DNA from: Callorhinus ursinus
Lineage: Eukaryota; Chordata; Mammalia; Carnivora; Otariidae
Length of the DNA stretch: 64,000 bases
NCBI RefSeq assembly: GCF_003265705.1
Contig: NW_020312785.1
Span: 22,688,594-22,752,593, forward strand
Reading direction: 5' to 3'
In this document: positions 1-11,729 of the stretch, piece by piece
Layout: every line of letters starts with the position of its first letter
How positions within the stretch are numbered: position 1 is the stretch's first letter
Notes under the pieces: generated by a model
Told to the model about the DNA's origin: nothing
Seen by the model: the letters and a program-made list of their open reading frames with translations, nothing else
Databases searched by the model: none
Program-made: the position numbers and the translations under genes

Positions 1-484
1 GTTTAAATTCATTTGTAATCAGAGAATGTAGATTAAAACAACAAGATGATTGAATTGAATCCATTGAAAATGGCAAAGATTAAAAATGGATTTTTTTTTA
101 TTCCTTGAATTGGCAAAAATTAAAAACATGACAATATCAAATGTTCACTAGGATGTGGGAAAACAATATATTTATATACCACTGGTATGCACTGGTATAG
201 GTAATAAACAAATGGCAGGCAGCCATGCTCATATATATAAATAAAATCTATATTTTTTTATGGATTTGTTCTATATTTGCTTATATTCATATAAATATTT
301 CTTTAAATCCAAAAATCCATGAAAATCATCACAATGATTTCCTCAAGAAGAGAGAGTATAAAGGGAAGGTGACTTTGGGTAGTAACAAAAGTATTTTGTC
401 TGTAGTTTAACATCTTTGAAAAAAATCCAGAAGTATAAAATAATAACAGGTCTTTATTGTGGAGTGAGATATAGGGTTTGTTTT

Positions 485-871
485 TATCTATCATCTAACC
501 ATCTATCGATCTATCTATCTATCTATCTACCTATCATCTATCATCTATCGATCTATCATCTATCATCTATCTATCGATCTATCGATCTATCATCTACCAT
601 CTATCTATCTACCATTTATCGATCTATCATCTATCTATCATCTATCTATCAATCTATCTATCATCTATCATCTATCTATCACCTAAAATCTATCTATCTT
701 CTATCATCTATCTATCGATCTATCGATCTATCATCTATCATCTATCTATCATCTATCAATCATCTATCATCTATCTATCGATATATCTATGTATCATCTA
801 TCTATCATCTCTCTACCTATCTATCATCTATTTACCTATCTTTCATCATCTATCATCTATGATCTATCTAT
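485..871. repeat. Complex (TATC)n / (ATCT)n microsatellite
   Basis: About 390 bp of imperfect tetranucleotide array built from CTAT/TATC units, broken by ATC and ATCG interruptions (the other strand reads GATA). It produces a long open frame rich in Ser, Ile, Tyr and Leu that is a by-product of the repeat. The mixed units suggest an old, compound, probably length-polymorphic STR. Confidence 0.95.
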
Positions 872-984
872 GCATTTGAATTTTTTTTACTTGTAAAATA
901 AGTATATCTGAAGACAAGAAATAGGAAATCTCTTCAGACTATATACATAAAGTCACCAAAATATATTATAGTAATCATTTAAAA

Positions 985-1185
985 CAGGGGTCAACAAAGT
1001 TGAACTTTTGGGCCAAGTCTTGCCTGATGCCTGCTTACATAAATAATGTATATTATATTGCAAAACAGCCATTGTTAGCATATTATCTATGGCTTCTTTC
1101 CAGATACAATGGCAGAGCTGGGTCATTGCAATAGAGACCATATTACCCACAAGGCCTAAAATATATACTATTTGGCCCTTTTTTA
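985..1185 (+). mobile_element. hAT-Charlie-type MITE relic (MER3/MER58-like)
   Basis: The left end resembles the element starting CAGGGGTC.GCAAA, and the right part keeps 'aaggcctaaaatat.tactatttggccctt', typical of the non-autonomous Charlie MITE also seen at 13776 and 27140. It is well diverged and has no coding capacity. The exact family name is from memory and uncertain. Confidence 0.65.
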
Positions 1186-1509
1186 TCCTTTTTGCTTAGA
1201 AGGAACACCTTATTAGAATTGGCTAGGGATTTGCAGGACTAGAGCCCATTGCCTAAACATGGGTAGTCGGATTGCAGAATTATTTAGCATCAAGTAAATT
1301 AAGTCACACCTTGAAAGCAAAGATAATCATGATGTTTGGTTAAGAATAAGTGCTAGTGGAATAATAATAATAATTTTAAAAAGAATAAGTGCCAATGAAA
1401 TTATTAAATGTATAAATAATATCTTTGTACTCAGTCACAGAGTGTTGTACTTAAAGGCATGTACTGAAAGGTAGAATTTTGTTTGGTTCCTGACTGGGGA
1501 TAGCTCTTC

Positions 1510-1545
1510 AATCAAATAATCATAATCAATCAAATAATCATAATC
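1510..1545. repeat. 18-bp perfect tandem duplication
   Basis: Two identical 18-bp units (1510-1527 and 1528-1545), followed by the first three bases of a third. The unit is A/T-rich with ATCA motifs. It looks like a replication-slippage duplication. Confidence 0.85.
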
Positions 1546-2410
1546 AATTCAAGTAATTATGCTTCAGTGTGTTCATATAGAGCTCTCTACCTAAGTCTTT
1601 CACAAATACTTCTCATTTAAATTTTTTAGCCTATAACTCAATGATGGGACTAATATTCTCATTTTTTGGCAGTAGAAACAGGTTCTAAGAAATTAGGTGA
1701 AAGTATTTGTATAGTACCTGACATGAGGACTAGAGCTTTCACTACTTGTTACCCAGCGTGCATTTTTTTCTATATAATGTTTTCTTCTCTCTCAAATGAG
1801 GATAAGGAAAGTGAATATTTGATGGGTATAAACTGCTGCTTTTTTTTTTAAAAGACAAAGAACACTATATAAGGATATGGCTTTGTTCTAGAAAATAGAA
1901 AACTTGGAAATCATGTATATACCCCTTGTAAACCAAATGTTCCCAGCCCTCCCTAACCAATAGGTGCAATTGAGGTCATCTTTGGTTCTTTAATGCAGTC
2001 TTAGGAGCTTCCAGGTCCTAGTTGTTCACACAGAAGTTCTTATCTTTGTTATAATTCCCTACTAGTATTGCTGGTATTATTCATGTTGATCATAAACCAG
2101 TCTAAGCTTCTACTCACCATGGTGTTCCCGACACACAATCTCTCCCTTTGGGCACGAATGCAGGCTTTAATTGCTCTATTACCTTGCTTTATTTAGAGTC
2201 CAGCCAGTGCTGTCAGCTTCCAATTTCTCCCTCCAAGCCCAATACAGCATGGCAGTCTCTTGAAAAAGGGAAATAATATATCTCGCTTTCTTTTGGTGTT
2301 CTTGCAGTAGGCTTCCTAGAGCACCAAAACAAAAGCACTTTCTATTCACTCACTCCGTTCTTTTTCTCCTCAGGGTCTACAATGCCATCAGATGGTCAAA
2401 TTGCTTCCCT

Positions 2411-2508
2411 CTGAGAAGGGAGCCAGATGCGGGGCTCGATCCCAGGACTCTGGGATCATGACCTGAGCCGAAGGCAGACGCTTAACAAATGAGCCACCCA
2501 GGCGCCCC
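2411..2508 (-). mobile_element. Can-SINE (SINEC) fragment, antisense
   Basis: Reads as the reverse complement of the SINEC head: 'gagccacccaggcgcccc' at the right end, preceded by 'atgacctgagccgaaggcag'. Only the tRNA-derived head and part of the body remain. The A-rich 3' half is missing, so this copy is broken rather than a clean insertion. Confidence 0.9.
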
Positions 2509-2808
2509 AGATTGCTGGTTTTAATGTGGATGGGCCTCATCCAATCAATTGAAATCCTGAATAGAACAAAAGCCTGATCTCTCTAGAGCAAGGGGGATTC
2601 TCCAGCATACTGCCTTCTGACTTGAACTTAAACACTGACTCTCTTTTCTTTCTAGGACTCTAGCCTGGAAGTCTTTGGACTTGACCTTACAACATTGGCT
2701 CTTGTGTGGGTCTCCAGCCAATTGACCCATCTTAAGGTTTTTGAGTTACCAGACTACATAATCATGTGAGTCAATTCCTTAAAATAAACTTCTCTCTCTT
2801 TTTCTTCA

Positions 2809-2841
2809 TTTCTTTTTCTTCTTCTTCTTTCTCTTTCTTTT

Positions 2842-2881
<40 letters not shown>

Positions 2882-3036
2882 TCCTTCCTTCCTTCCTTCT
2901 TTCCTTCCTTCCTTCCTTCTTCCTTCCTTTCTTTTTCTTTCTTTCTTTCTTTCCTTCTTTCTTTCTTTCTTCTTTTTCTTTCTTTCTTTCTTTCTTCCTC
3001 CCTCCCTCCCTCCCTTCCTTCCTTTTTTCTCTCTCT
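2809..3036. repeat. Uninterrupted polypyrimidine tract, (CTTT)n/(CCTT)n/(CCCT)n
   Basis: All 228 consecutive bases on the + strand are C or T (flanking A at 2808 and 3037). Blocks of CTTT, CCTT, TTTTTC and CCCT follow one another and then pass into (CT)n. Poly-Ser/Phe/Leu and poly-Lys/Arg/Glu frames across it are artefacts. Tracts of this kind can form intramolecular triplexes. Confidence 0.97.
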
Positions 3037-3063
3037 ATCTCTCTGTGTATCTCTCTCTCTCTC

Positions 3064-3066
<3 letters not shown>

Positions 3067-3114
<48 letters not shown>
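3067..3114. repeat. (AC)24 microsatellite
   Basis: 48 bp of perfect AC dinucleotide directly downstream of the polypyrimidine tract, separated only by a short CT-rich, TGTAT-interrupted linker. It is probably highly polymorphic. Confidence 0.97.
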
Positions 3115-3116
<2 letters not shown>

Positions 3117-3324
3117 ATGCTCATACACACAACATATCCTATCAGTTTTGTATCCCTGGAGAACTCTAATATATATGGCTCATAAAATGTGTTATTAATT
3201 AAGTATATTTACATTCAAAATTTCATGCCAGATATAAGTACTCAATAAACTCTTAAGCTACAACATTTAACAAGAAAAACATGACACATTATCTGGGAAT
3301 CTTTCAACCATTAGGGTAAACAGA

Positions 3325-4057
3325 TATTCTTAAAATGGATCCCAATGATCCCAGCTTCCTAATGGTATTCATCTCTGTGTAGAATCCCCCCACATTGTAT
3401 CAGGATTAGTCTGTGTAACTAATAGAACACAGGAAAAGCAATATAGTGTGTTACTTCTGAGATTAAGTTATAGAAGGCACTGCATCTCCCATTTTGACTG
3501 CCTTCTCTCTCTACCCCAGATCATTTTGTCTGAGAATTGTGAGCAGACCTTATGGGGATACCCTTGTGGAGAATAACAGAGGCCTCTGTCCAATAGCCAG
3601 TGAGGAACTTTGAGTTCCTGGGGCATCTTGGTGGCTCAGTCGGTTAAACATCTGCCTTCAGCTCAGGTCATGATCTCAGGGTCCTGGGATCGAGCCCAGC
3701 ATCGGGCTCCCTGCTCAGTGGGGAGCTTGCTTCTCCCTGCTTCTCCCCTCCTCATGCTCTCTCTCTCAAATAAGTAAACAAAATCTTAAAAAAAAAAAAA
3801 GAAACTTTGAGTTCCTGCCAATAGCCATGATAGAAAACTTGGGAGTGTATTCTCTAGTCCCACACAAGGTTTCAGATGACTTCATCCCAGATGGACTTCT
3901 TGACTGCAATGTTATGAGAAGTTCTGAGACAGAATCTTATAGTTAAGCTGCTCCTGAATCCCTGACCCTCTGAAAATTTGTGAGATGATAAATATATAGG
4001 TTTTAAGCTGTTGACATTTTGGGGTTAATTGTTACACAACAATAGATAACTAATACG
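3325..4057 (+). mobile_element. 5' LTR of an MLT1-class MaLR provirus
   Basis: Contains family-typical blocks in order: a 'ggatcccaatgatcccagc' start, 'ttacttctgagattaagtta', a body matching 'gaggcctctgtccaatagcc', then 'gtgagatgataaatatatag' (AATAAA-like signal) and the terminal 'acaacaatagataactaatac'. A SINE (3621-3802 plus TSD) interrupts it. Without that insert it is about 535 bp, matching the partner LTR at 5467-6212. The subfamily is not resolved and the left boundary is approximate. Confidence 0.7.
3621..3802 (+). mobile_element. Can-SINE (SINEC), full length, inside the MLT1 5' LTR
   Basis: A tRNA-like head ('ggtggctcagtcggttaa'), 'ggtcatgatctcagggtcctg', a CT-rich stretch and an AAATCTTAAAAA tail. 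It is flanked by an identical 15-bp TSD, aactttgagttcctg, at 3606-3620 and 3803-3817. It inserted after the LTR was fixed. Confidence 0.97.
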
Positions 4058-5466
4058 GATTTTGCTACCAGGTATGTGTTGCTATATAACAAATACCTAA
4101 AAATACAGGGGTGGCGTGGAAACTGGGAAGTGGACAGAAGCTGGAAAGACTTTGCCGAGAACATTACTGGAAGTTTAATGCATCTCATGGCCTTCAAAGA
4201 GGCTGACAGTGAAGGCCTAAAGGAAGGATGACTATCTTATGGGAAACTAGTAAAAAGGGAATCCTTATTATACACTGACAGAAAGTTTAGCAACACTTCA
4301 GTAAAGTGGAAAGTAGAAAACCGACCTACTGAACAGCATAATTTAGATCAGGAGAACTCCAGCCAGAAGATGCTACCTGGTATGTTCTTGAGCTTATTGT
4401 AAAATGCAGGAAGAAAAGGATAAGCTAATGAAAAAGTGCTGAACAGGAAGGAACTGGAACTTACTTGATTGATGGTCTGGAATGCTTAGAGGTTTTTCAG
4501 GCTACAAATAGTGCTAAATTAATATATGGCTTCTTAGCAAAGAGTGAATTCAGTCACCATCAGGGGGGGAAATAAAGTCTTCTAAGATAAAGTAGAGGGT
4601 GTACCATTGTTCAAACCTTAGAAAAACCGAAGTTGAAATTTCAGAGTACTACTGAGTCAGATAAAGGGTTTTCTGAAGATGTTAGGATATAACTCACAAA
4701 TCCCTTCAAACAACAGGGCCCTGAAGAAGTTTAAGGGAGTATCCCTTAGTGGTTTTAGCAGCTCAGGTCGAGAAGGACTTACTTCGAAAGGATTTGTGAC
4801 TGTGGTTTTTGTTTAATGGAATGAACCTTAACAGGATTCAAGGAGACCAAAATATTTTTTAAAGAAAATTATATTTGAAGAATCACAGAAAGCTTGACTG
4901 AAAGAGAGTAGAAAATGAAAGCCTTTGGATTTTCAAGCTTCTGCAAACAGGAAGCAGCTGTAAACACAAATTTCCTTTTTGTGAAACATAAAGGATAACT
5001 CTGCACAGAACAAAGATCCCAAAGGGTGGACCCCAGAACCAGAGTAACTCATTTACAAGCAGGAATTGAACTGAGTTTTAAGGAAAGAATTTTCATTGCT
5101 TGCCTGGATGGATTTTAGAATAGCTGTGCATCAGTGAGTGTGCCTCCTGTTTCTCCAATTTTTGAATAGGAGTTCTTAGAGTAGTTCTCCTGTGCCTGCC
5201 CCGCCATTGTACATTGGGGGGGGTGTGTCTATGGGGGACAGGATCATATGTCTCTTTAGTTCACAGGACTCCAAATTGAAAGGATCCCAACTCAAGAATC
5301 TTTTCTTAAGGAATTGCGTACGAGTAGACCTCCCTCTACCTGGACCTGATTAGACGACAAGATTCTGGATATCACACTGAAGCTGTAATGGGGTTAGACT
5401 CAGGGGCCTTGGAGAAGGGTGAGAATATTTTGCATGTAGGATAGACATGAATTATTGGTGGAGAGG
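4058..5466 (+). mobile_element. Internal region of the MLT1-class MaLR provirus
   Basis: Follows directly on the LTR end. It begins with 'gctatataacaaatacctaa' and 'tggcgtggaaactgggaagt', which resemble the start of MaLR (MLT1/MST-type) internal sequences. It ends with 'cttggagaagggtgagaata', 'attttgcatgtaggatagac' and 'atgaattattggtgg', which match the segment before the 3' LTR in this class. MaLR elements are non-autonomous. No gag, pol or env frame is open here, and none is expected. Length is about 1.4 kb. Confidence 0.65.
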
Positions 5467-6212
5467 GCAGACTGCCTCCAAGATAGCCCCCATGGCCTGG
5501 AATTCAGACTGTATTGTAGTCCAGTCCCACACTGTAACAAGGTTGGGCTATGTGAGAAATTTTTAGAAATAATGGTGCTTAACTTCTTTTTTTTTTTTTT
5601 AAGATTTATTTTTTTTTTGGTGGGGGGAAGGTCAGAGGGAGAAAGAGAGAATCCTGAAGCAGGCTCCACACACTCGGGGCTGGATCCCAGGACCCTGAAA
5701 TCACGACCTGAGCCAAAATCAAGAGCCCACTGCTTAACCAACCGAGCCACCCAGGTGCCCCAATGGTGCTTTAGTTCTAACATAGATTACATTAGACACT
5801 GTGCCTTTCATTTTGCTGGTCTCTCTCTCTCCCTTTCCCACTAACCCCTTCCCTTAGATCACTTGTTCTCGGAAAGTTAGCTGTCATGTCATGAGCAGCA
5901 TAACAGAGGGTCCATGTGTTGAGGTAACTGGGGCCTCTGAGCAACCCCCAGTGAGAAAGTGAAGGCTGCTATCAACAGCCACATAAATGTGCTTGGAAAT
6001 GTGTCCTACAGTCTCAGTCAAGCTTTCTGCTGACATCAGCCTAAACATTGACTACAACCTCCTGAGAGATGTCAGAACCATCCAGTTAAACCACTCCCTG
6101 CTGCCTGACTTCCCTTCTCAGAAACTATGATAAAATAAATGTTCTTCTGTATTAAGCTGTCAAGTTTTGGGTGTAATTTATTATATAGCAACAAATAGCT
6201 AATACAATCATT
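5467..6212 (+). mobile_element. 3' LTR of the MLT1-class MaLR provirus
   Basis: Starts with 'gcctccaagatagcccccat' and ends with 'gtcaagttttgggtgtaatt' and 'agcaacaaatagctaatac', parallel to the 5' LTR end. A SINE interrupts it at 5588-5761. Without SINE and TSD it is about 555 bp. The AATAAA at about 6134 ('gataaaataaatgttctt') is in the place expected for an LTR polyadenylation signal. Confidence 0.65.
5588..5761 (-). mobile_element. Can-SINE (SINEC), antisense, inside the MLT1 3' LTR
   Basis: Poly-T on the left and 'gagccacccaggtgcccc' on the right. The TSD is about 17 bp with two mismatches (5571-5587 against 5762-5778, core aatggtgctt). The body has 'aaaatcaagagcccactgct', an older-subfamily trait. 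Confidence 0.95.
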
Positions 6213-7680
6213 CAAGTGTTTATTGATATCTTAGTAGATCTCCTACTTAGTATAAGAAGCTGTCAGATATAATGACACTTAATATCTGACCACTATATCA
6301 ATCAGGACTCAATGCTGAACGTAGAAATCACTGTAGGAATTATCAACTGCAAGAGTTTTAACAGAAAGAAATAGGTGCTTAGAAATACTTTGGAAAACTT
6401 CAAGTACATGGTCAAGTTAAGACCTTCAGGAGCTACTGATTTTGATTTGATTTGATTTTTTTTTCTTTTTGTTGGTGCCAGGAGTTAAAAAAACACACCC
6501 CTGTTGCTGAATGATGCAGATGGGGTAGAAAAGCCACCACCATAGCTACTGCTACTGCTACTGAGGTGTGTCTGTCTGGTAAGATGGAAAATGGACGCAA
6601 GAATGTCCCTGCAGAAAACAGCACATGGCTAATAACCTTGCACATTAGTGTAATCAACGAGGTGCCAAACACGTGGCTTCTGCCTCATTCCTACTCTCTA
6701 GTTCTCAAAGTAAATCCAACTAGTGGAAACTCATTCTCTTCTGGAATCTTAGTGGCCAGGAAGTCTAGGAATGTCCTTAGCTTTCTGATTTCTTCAGCTT
6801 GAAAGGAAGTAGAATGGAGGTTGAGAGAGAACCAATTCTCACTCTTCCCCGGACTGCGCTCACAAGGGTTTTACAAGCTTAATGGAATGACAAGATTAAC
6901 ATAATGTGACAAAATTAGAGATGGGGCATGTCCTAAACGGAGTGTTACAGCTTAAGTTCAATAGAAGATCAGAAAAAAGGGAGATTAGAGTATAATGGAA
7001 AATTCAGAGAAAGTTTCATGTAAGAACTCAAACTTCAGCTGAAGCTTAAAAAGATGGGAGGAATTGAACAGAAAAAAAAAAAAGGTATTCAATGCAGGTG
7101 GATGTCAGGAGTAAAGGCCTGGATTAATGCAGATGGCAGCAGGTAGTTAACCTGACTCTAACAAAGAATAAATAACGCCAAATGGTAATAATAGTGGACT
7201 TTGAAATATAAAGAACTTTAAAATTGGAAATCAAGTTCAAATACATTGCATATGAGTATGCATGTTCTAAATGTCCCCAACACATATCTATAGATGATGT
7301 AAAATTATGGATGCCATTGTTATTCAGTAAATTTGTTTTTTGCCAGATGATGATGGCACCTCAACTGAACTACAGAAAGAGACATGTCCACAGATATCTC
7401 AACATTTTCTTCCCCTTAGTCCCAGTTACACATGCGCAGTCACTGGCACAGTTTTAAACCTTGTTTTGATTCCTTTATTACAAAAAGCTTTCCTTGAACC
7501 CTCTAATCTTGCCACTTCCTTCCCTATTAAGAGCTATGCTTTTCTTCATATTTTCCTACCTAATGCCTGTGGTCCTGTTTCTCAGTGGACAATTTTGGCA
7601 ATGTCATGTGAACTTGTCTGAGTAGTGCATATACCTAGAAATAGCCTCCTCATTTAGATCAGATCTTCATCCCTTTTGTT
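6213..7680. other. Unassigned intergenic stretch
   Basis: I recognise no confident gene or repeat. The short frames here (for example 6566-6802 and 7340-7621) lack motifs, splice context or recognisable similarity. Parts near 6290-6440 and 6480-6800 look like very old repeat debris, but I cannot name it. Confidence 0.5.
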
Positions 7681-7683
7681 ATA

Positions 7684-7860
7684 TTAATAATAATAATACT
7701 CATCACTTTTGAGCCTGTGATGTGTATTTCAGGAAAGGTATTAGAGGCTTTCCAAAAACTTTAAATCCAAATGTTTTTCTTTCCATTTCATAGATGAAGG
7801 AACCAATGTGAATAATTTAATACCAGAGCCTGTACTGTCATCTTTCCACTGTATCACAAA
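7684..7860 (-). mobile_element. MIR relic, antisense
   Basis: Order matches reverse MIR: 'taataataataatact', 'tttccatttcatagatgaag' (the 'ccccattttacagatgagga' core), then 'ccagagcctgtact'. Heavily diverged. Confidence 0.5.
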
Positions 7861-7917
7861 TAGTAGAACACAAAATATTTCCTTGATGTCATAGTATCTC
7901 AGATCTCACAGCTTACA

Positions 7918-8060
7918 AAGTATTGCTGTTGTTCATTTTCTCATTTGATCCTCAGAATAAGCCTGAGAAATGAGAAAGTTAAAGACTTCCTCTTCCTTTT
8001 TTTTATAGGTTGGAGGCACAACTAACTTCCAAGTCACCTGCCCTAGCAAGTTGAGTGTTG
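7918..8060 (-). mobile_element. Possible second MIR relic, antisense
   Basis: Contains 'ctcatttgatcctcagaata' (MIR 'tcatttaatcctcacaacaa') and then 'aagtcacctgccctagcaag'. The middle is disrupted. It lies just downstream of another MIR-like block. Confidence 0.4.
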
Positions 8061-8203
8061 AATAACCATTATTATATTTTGATCAAGTCATAGATGAAGA
8101 AAATCTTTATTCCATATACATTAAATAGATAGATACATAGATTAACTGATAGCTAAATAGATTCATTTAAGGATTTGAAGGTTAGAGAATTGAAAGTTTG
8201 GAA

Positions 8204-8381
8204 CTTTTTTTTAAGGTTTAATTTATTTATTAGAGAAAGAGAACGAGCCAGGGGGAGAGGCAGAGGGAGAAGCATGCTCCCCATTGAGCAGAGAGCCCAA
8301 TACGGGGTTCAATCCCAGGACTCCAAGATCACTATCTGAGCCGAAAGCAGATGCTTAACAGACTGAGCCACCCAGGTGCCC
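8204..8381 (-). mobile_element. Can-SINE (SINEC), full length, antisense
   Basis: Left poly-T/TTTATTTATT, CT/GA body, right end 'gagccacccaggtgccc'. The 13-bp TSD tgaaagtttggaa is identical at 8191-8203 and 8382-8394. Confidence 0.97.
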
Positions 8382-8394
8382 TGAAAGTTTGGAA

Positions 8395-9914
8395 ATTTTC
8401 TAATATCACAAGGAATATATATATAGATTCTGTTTCAATAGAAACCAATAAAATATAGCCATAAAGCTGTTTTTCTTATATAACTGTTTCAGTGTTGGTG
8501 ACAATTATTCATAATCCTCACCTGTACCTGAATGTCACACATCACATTCTGGACAAAGGAAACAAATCAGACATCAGTCGTCTTTCTGAGTTTCTAACCA
8601 ATCACTACTGTCTTCTGTTAATTAATGCACTATTTTTAATGGTGCAAGAGTCAAAAGAACCCCCCCCCACAGTTATCTACTGCTATAGACCTCAGAAGGG
8701 TATTTTTCAGCCAACTTATAAATGTATGTTTACATTTATGTTGGAAGATGAGTTTTCTACGGGGTTCACTATACACAAGATAGTTGTCTTTGAAAGTGTT
8801 AATGCCTGAGGCAAACTAAGAAAATAAAATTTAACTTCAAATTTAAAAAATGGAATTTTGATTATTTGTCAGGATGTGGGAAAGAATTACAACTTCCTAA
8901 TGACCTCTAGTTCTCAAATTTCATCTTTTCAGCAATTAGATTCCACAACCAGCCTGTCCTCTTATGATCAAGAAACAAAAATTTATGCCTATGTAGCATC
9001 AAAAATTCCTTGGTTATAATCAAGAGGAACATAAAGGTGAACATTTTCATTAGTGCATGTCATGAACATTGTAGAAAAAAGAATTATAACCCATCCCAGT
9101 CCAATCCATCTTCCCTGAGGAGCTGCTTAAGGGAGGGGGGTGGGGGCAGAAATCCTTGGTATTTTAGTTACTCTAACTCCTTGAAATAAGTTCTAAAGTT
9201 GCACAACAAAGTTCTTAAGGAATAGCAAGGCTGCTTGACCTCAGAGCCAGGTGAAAAAATTTCTAAGTTAGAGACTAATGATTTTAAATTAGGATTAATG
9301 TATTCAATTCTAAAATCAGTGCTATTGATTGAAATCCAAGAGATAGATGTGAGACTTAAGCCTGGAGAAAGACAGTTAATACATTTTTCCATATATTTAA
9401 TTAATCATGGTCATTACAGGACAAAGAATTAAAAATAATACATCACTTGTCTAGGCCTTATTGAACACTTTATAATTACATGAAATTTATATGAGAATTC
9501 AAATATTTTGCTTTCAAATTACAGGGAAGGAAATTTGTAGCTTAACCATGAAAATTAAAAGTTGTTGGGAAAGAATCAGTAGTTGGCTCAATAATAATAT
9601 ATTACTACTTCTGTAAAGACCACAGAATCACCTTCTAAACTAATAGAATTATTAGTAGATATCCAAGTTGTTATTGTGTATGTGTGTCTTTCTCAAATGA
9701 GTAAATTTTCAAGTTGTCAACTCTGAAAACTGTGTTGAAGAAAATTAGATTTTCTTAACTTGTGGATTTAATTACTATAAATTTGATGTTACATAGGGCA
9801 GAGCATTCTAGATTACTGTTTGCTTATCCTTGTTGATATCTATAGTTTTCATTATACTAGAATAATTTTTAAAAGCTGAGAAAGGATCTGTTCTATTTTG
9901 TAGAATACAGAACA
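8395..9914. other. Unassigned stretch without recognised element
   Basis: A/T-rich DNA with a short TA run near 8417. A 105-codon open frame at 8492-8809 (+) has no motif I recognise and no promoter or splice evidence; I treat it as chance. A G-rich run, gggaggggggtggggg, sits at about 9131-9146. Confidence 0.5.
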
Positions 9915-10050
9915 TTTACTGATCAACTTTGTGTGAGACACTTCACACATTTCACATCATCTCATTTAATCCTCACAATCACACAAACGATCTTTCATGG
10001 TAGGTATCACCTTCCTTGCTTTACAGTTTGAAAAAACTAAACTCAAGATC
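9915..10050 (-). mobile_element. MIR relic, antisense
   Basis: 'gtgtgagacacttcacacat', 'catctcatttaatcctcaca', 'ggtaggtatcacc' and 'tttacagtttgaaaaaacta' follow the reverse MIR core in the right order. The 5' part of MIR is missing. Confidence 0.65.
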
Positions 10051-10604
10051 ATGTAGATGGAATTTGACTGAAAGCTAGTTATACCTAAATTTTGCCTAAT
10101 TTTCAGTTTTGGGAAGATTGCATATCTGAGTTAAAATTCTCATACTTCCCTGAATCCACCCCCTTCTTAAATCCTCTTATAATTGTTTGGTGGCCTGAAT
10201 TTATCCATGGAACTCGCTTTGATCAATGGAATTTTGGCAGGCATGATATAAGCAAGGCTTGAATTGAGGTTCCACGATGGGACTTGATCTTTTGGGTCTC
10301 CATCATTGCCATAGAATAATATATCTCATTCAGCCTTTTGGTTCCAGGAAGAAGAAGAGAGACATGAGGAGCATAACCTCCCTAGTTAAGTTGCCCAAAG
10401 TAAGCCAGTAAAGAATAGAACTCTCTTGGACCAGCAAATTGCAGATGAGTAAGTCCATTCAATCCAGCTAAGTTTAGCCTAGACCAACTGTGTTTAAGAA
10501 GATTCAAATAAATAAAATCAGAAATTAAAGAGGAGACATTATAGCTGATAACACAGAAATACTGAGGATCATGAGACTACTATGAACAATTATATATCCA
10601 CAAA

Positions 10605-10877
10605 TTGGACAACCTAGAAGAAATGGATAAATTCCTAGAAACATATAACCTACCAAGACTAGATCATGAAGAAATAGAAAATCTTAGACTAATTACTAGT
10701 AAGGCTATTGATGTCCCAGCAAAGAGAAATCCAGGACCAGATGGCTTCACTGATCAATTTTACCAAACGTTTAATGAAGAATTAATGCCAGTTTTTCTCA
10801 AACTTTTCCAAAAAATAGAAGAAGGAACACTTCCAAAGTCATTTTATGAGGCCAGCAATACCCTGATAGCAAAGTAA
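10605..10877 (+). pseudogene. L1 ORF2 reverse transcriptase fragment (broken)
   Basis: A 90-codon open stretch carries the conserved ORF2p reverse transcriptase entry motif [11 protein letters not shown] and a following FYEAS.TLIAK segment, then hits a stop. The catalytic FADD coding triplets can still be seen out of this frame at 11383-11394 (ttt gca gat gac). An expanded TATTA repeat follows it at about 11400-11425. No functional enzyme can be made. Confidence 0.9.
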
Positions 10878-11729
10878 GACAAGGACACTACAAGAAAAGA
10901 AGATTACAGGCTAACATCTCAGATTATATACATGTAAAAATCCTCAAAAAAAATGTTAACAAACAAAATTCAACATTACATTAAAAAAATCAAACACTAT
11001 GATCAGGTGGGACATATCTCTGAGATGCAAGGATGATTCAACACATGCAAATCAGTCAGCATGATGCACCATATTAACAAAATGAAGGATAAAAAAATCA
11101 TATGATAATCTAAATAGACATAGAAAAAGCATTTGGCAAAATGTAGTAGTTTTCATAGAACACTTCTCAACATAATAAAAGCCATTTATAACAAGACCAC
11201 TGTTAACAAACATCAAACACAATGGGGAAAAGCTAAAAGCTTTTCCTTTAAGATCAGGAACAAAATATGAATGCTCACTCTTTCATTTCTATTCAACATA
11301 GTATTGGTAGTCCTACCAGAGCAATTAGGCAAGAAAAAGAAATACATACATACAAACTGAAAAGGAAGTAAAACTTTCACTATTTGCAGATGACATGATA
11401 TTATATTATATTATATTATTATATTAAGACTCCATCAAAAAACTGTTAGAATTAATAAATTCAGTAAAGTTGGAGGATACAAAATCAATATACAAAAATC
11501 GGGTGTATTTTTATACACTAACAACGAACTATCAGAAAGAGATATTAAAACAATCCCATATGCATAAAATAGTATTGAAATGAATAATATTTAGAAATAA
11601 ATTTAATCAAAAAGGTGAAAGATCTGTACATTGGAAATGTGTAAGACATTTATGAAAAAAATTGAAGAAGACACAAATACATGTAAAGATATTCCATGTT
11701 CATAAATTGGAAGAATTGATATTGTTAAA

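Noticed and set aside
416..862. 148-codon open frame rich in Ser, Ile, Tyr, Leu
   Set aside because: It is a direct translation of the TATC microsatellite; stops are absent only because the repeat unit lacks them.
2754..3185. Long frames on both strands (poly-Lys/Arg/Glu and poly-Phe/Ser/Leu)
   Set aside because: They are shadows of the polypyrimidine tract and the AC repeat, not proteins.
5213..5224. G-run as regulatory or G4 site
   Set aside because: A single G run without three further runs close by. It lies in the MaLR internal region.
8492..8809. 105-codon frame
   Set aside because: No family, no codon or splice support, and a C-run inside; likely chance.
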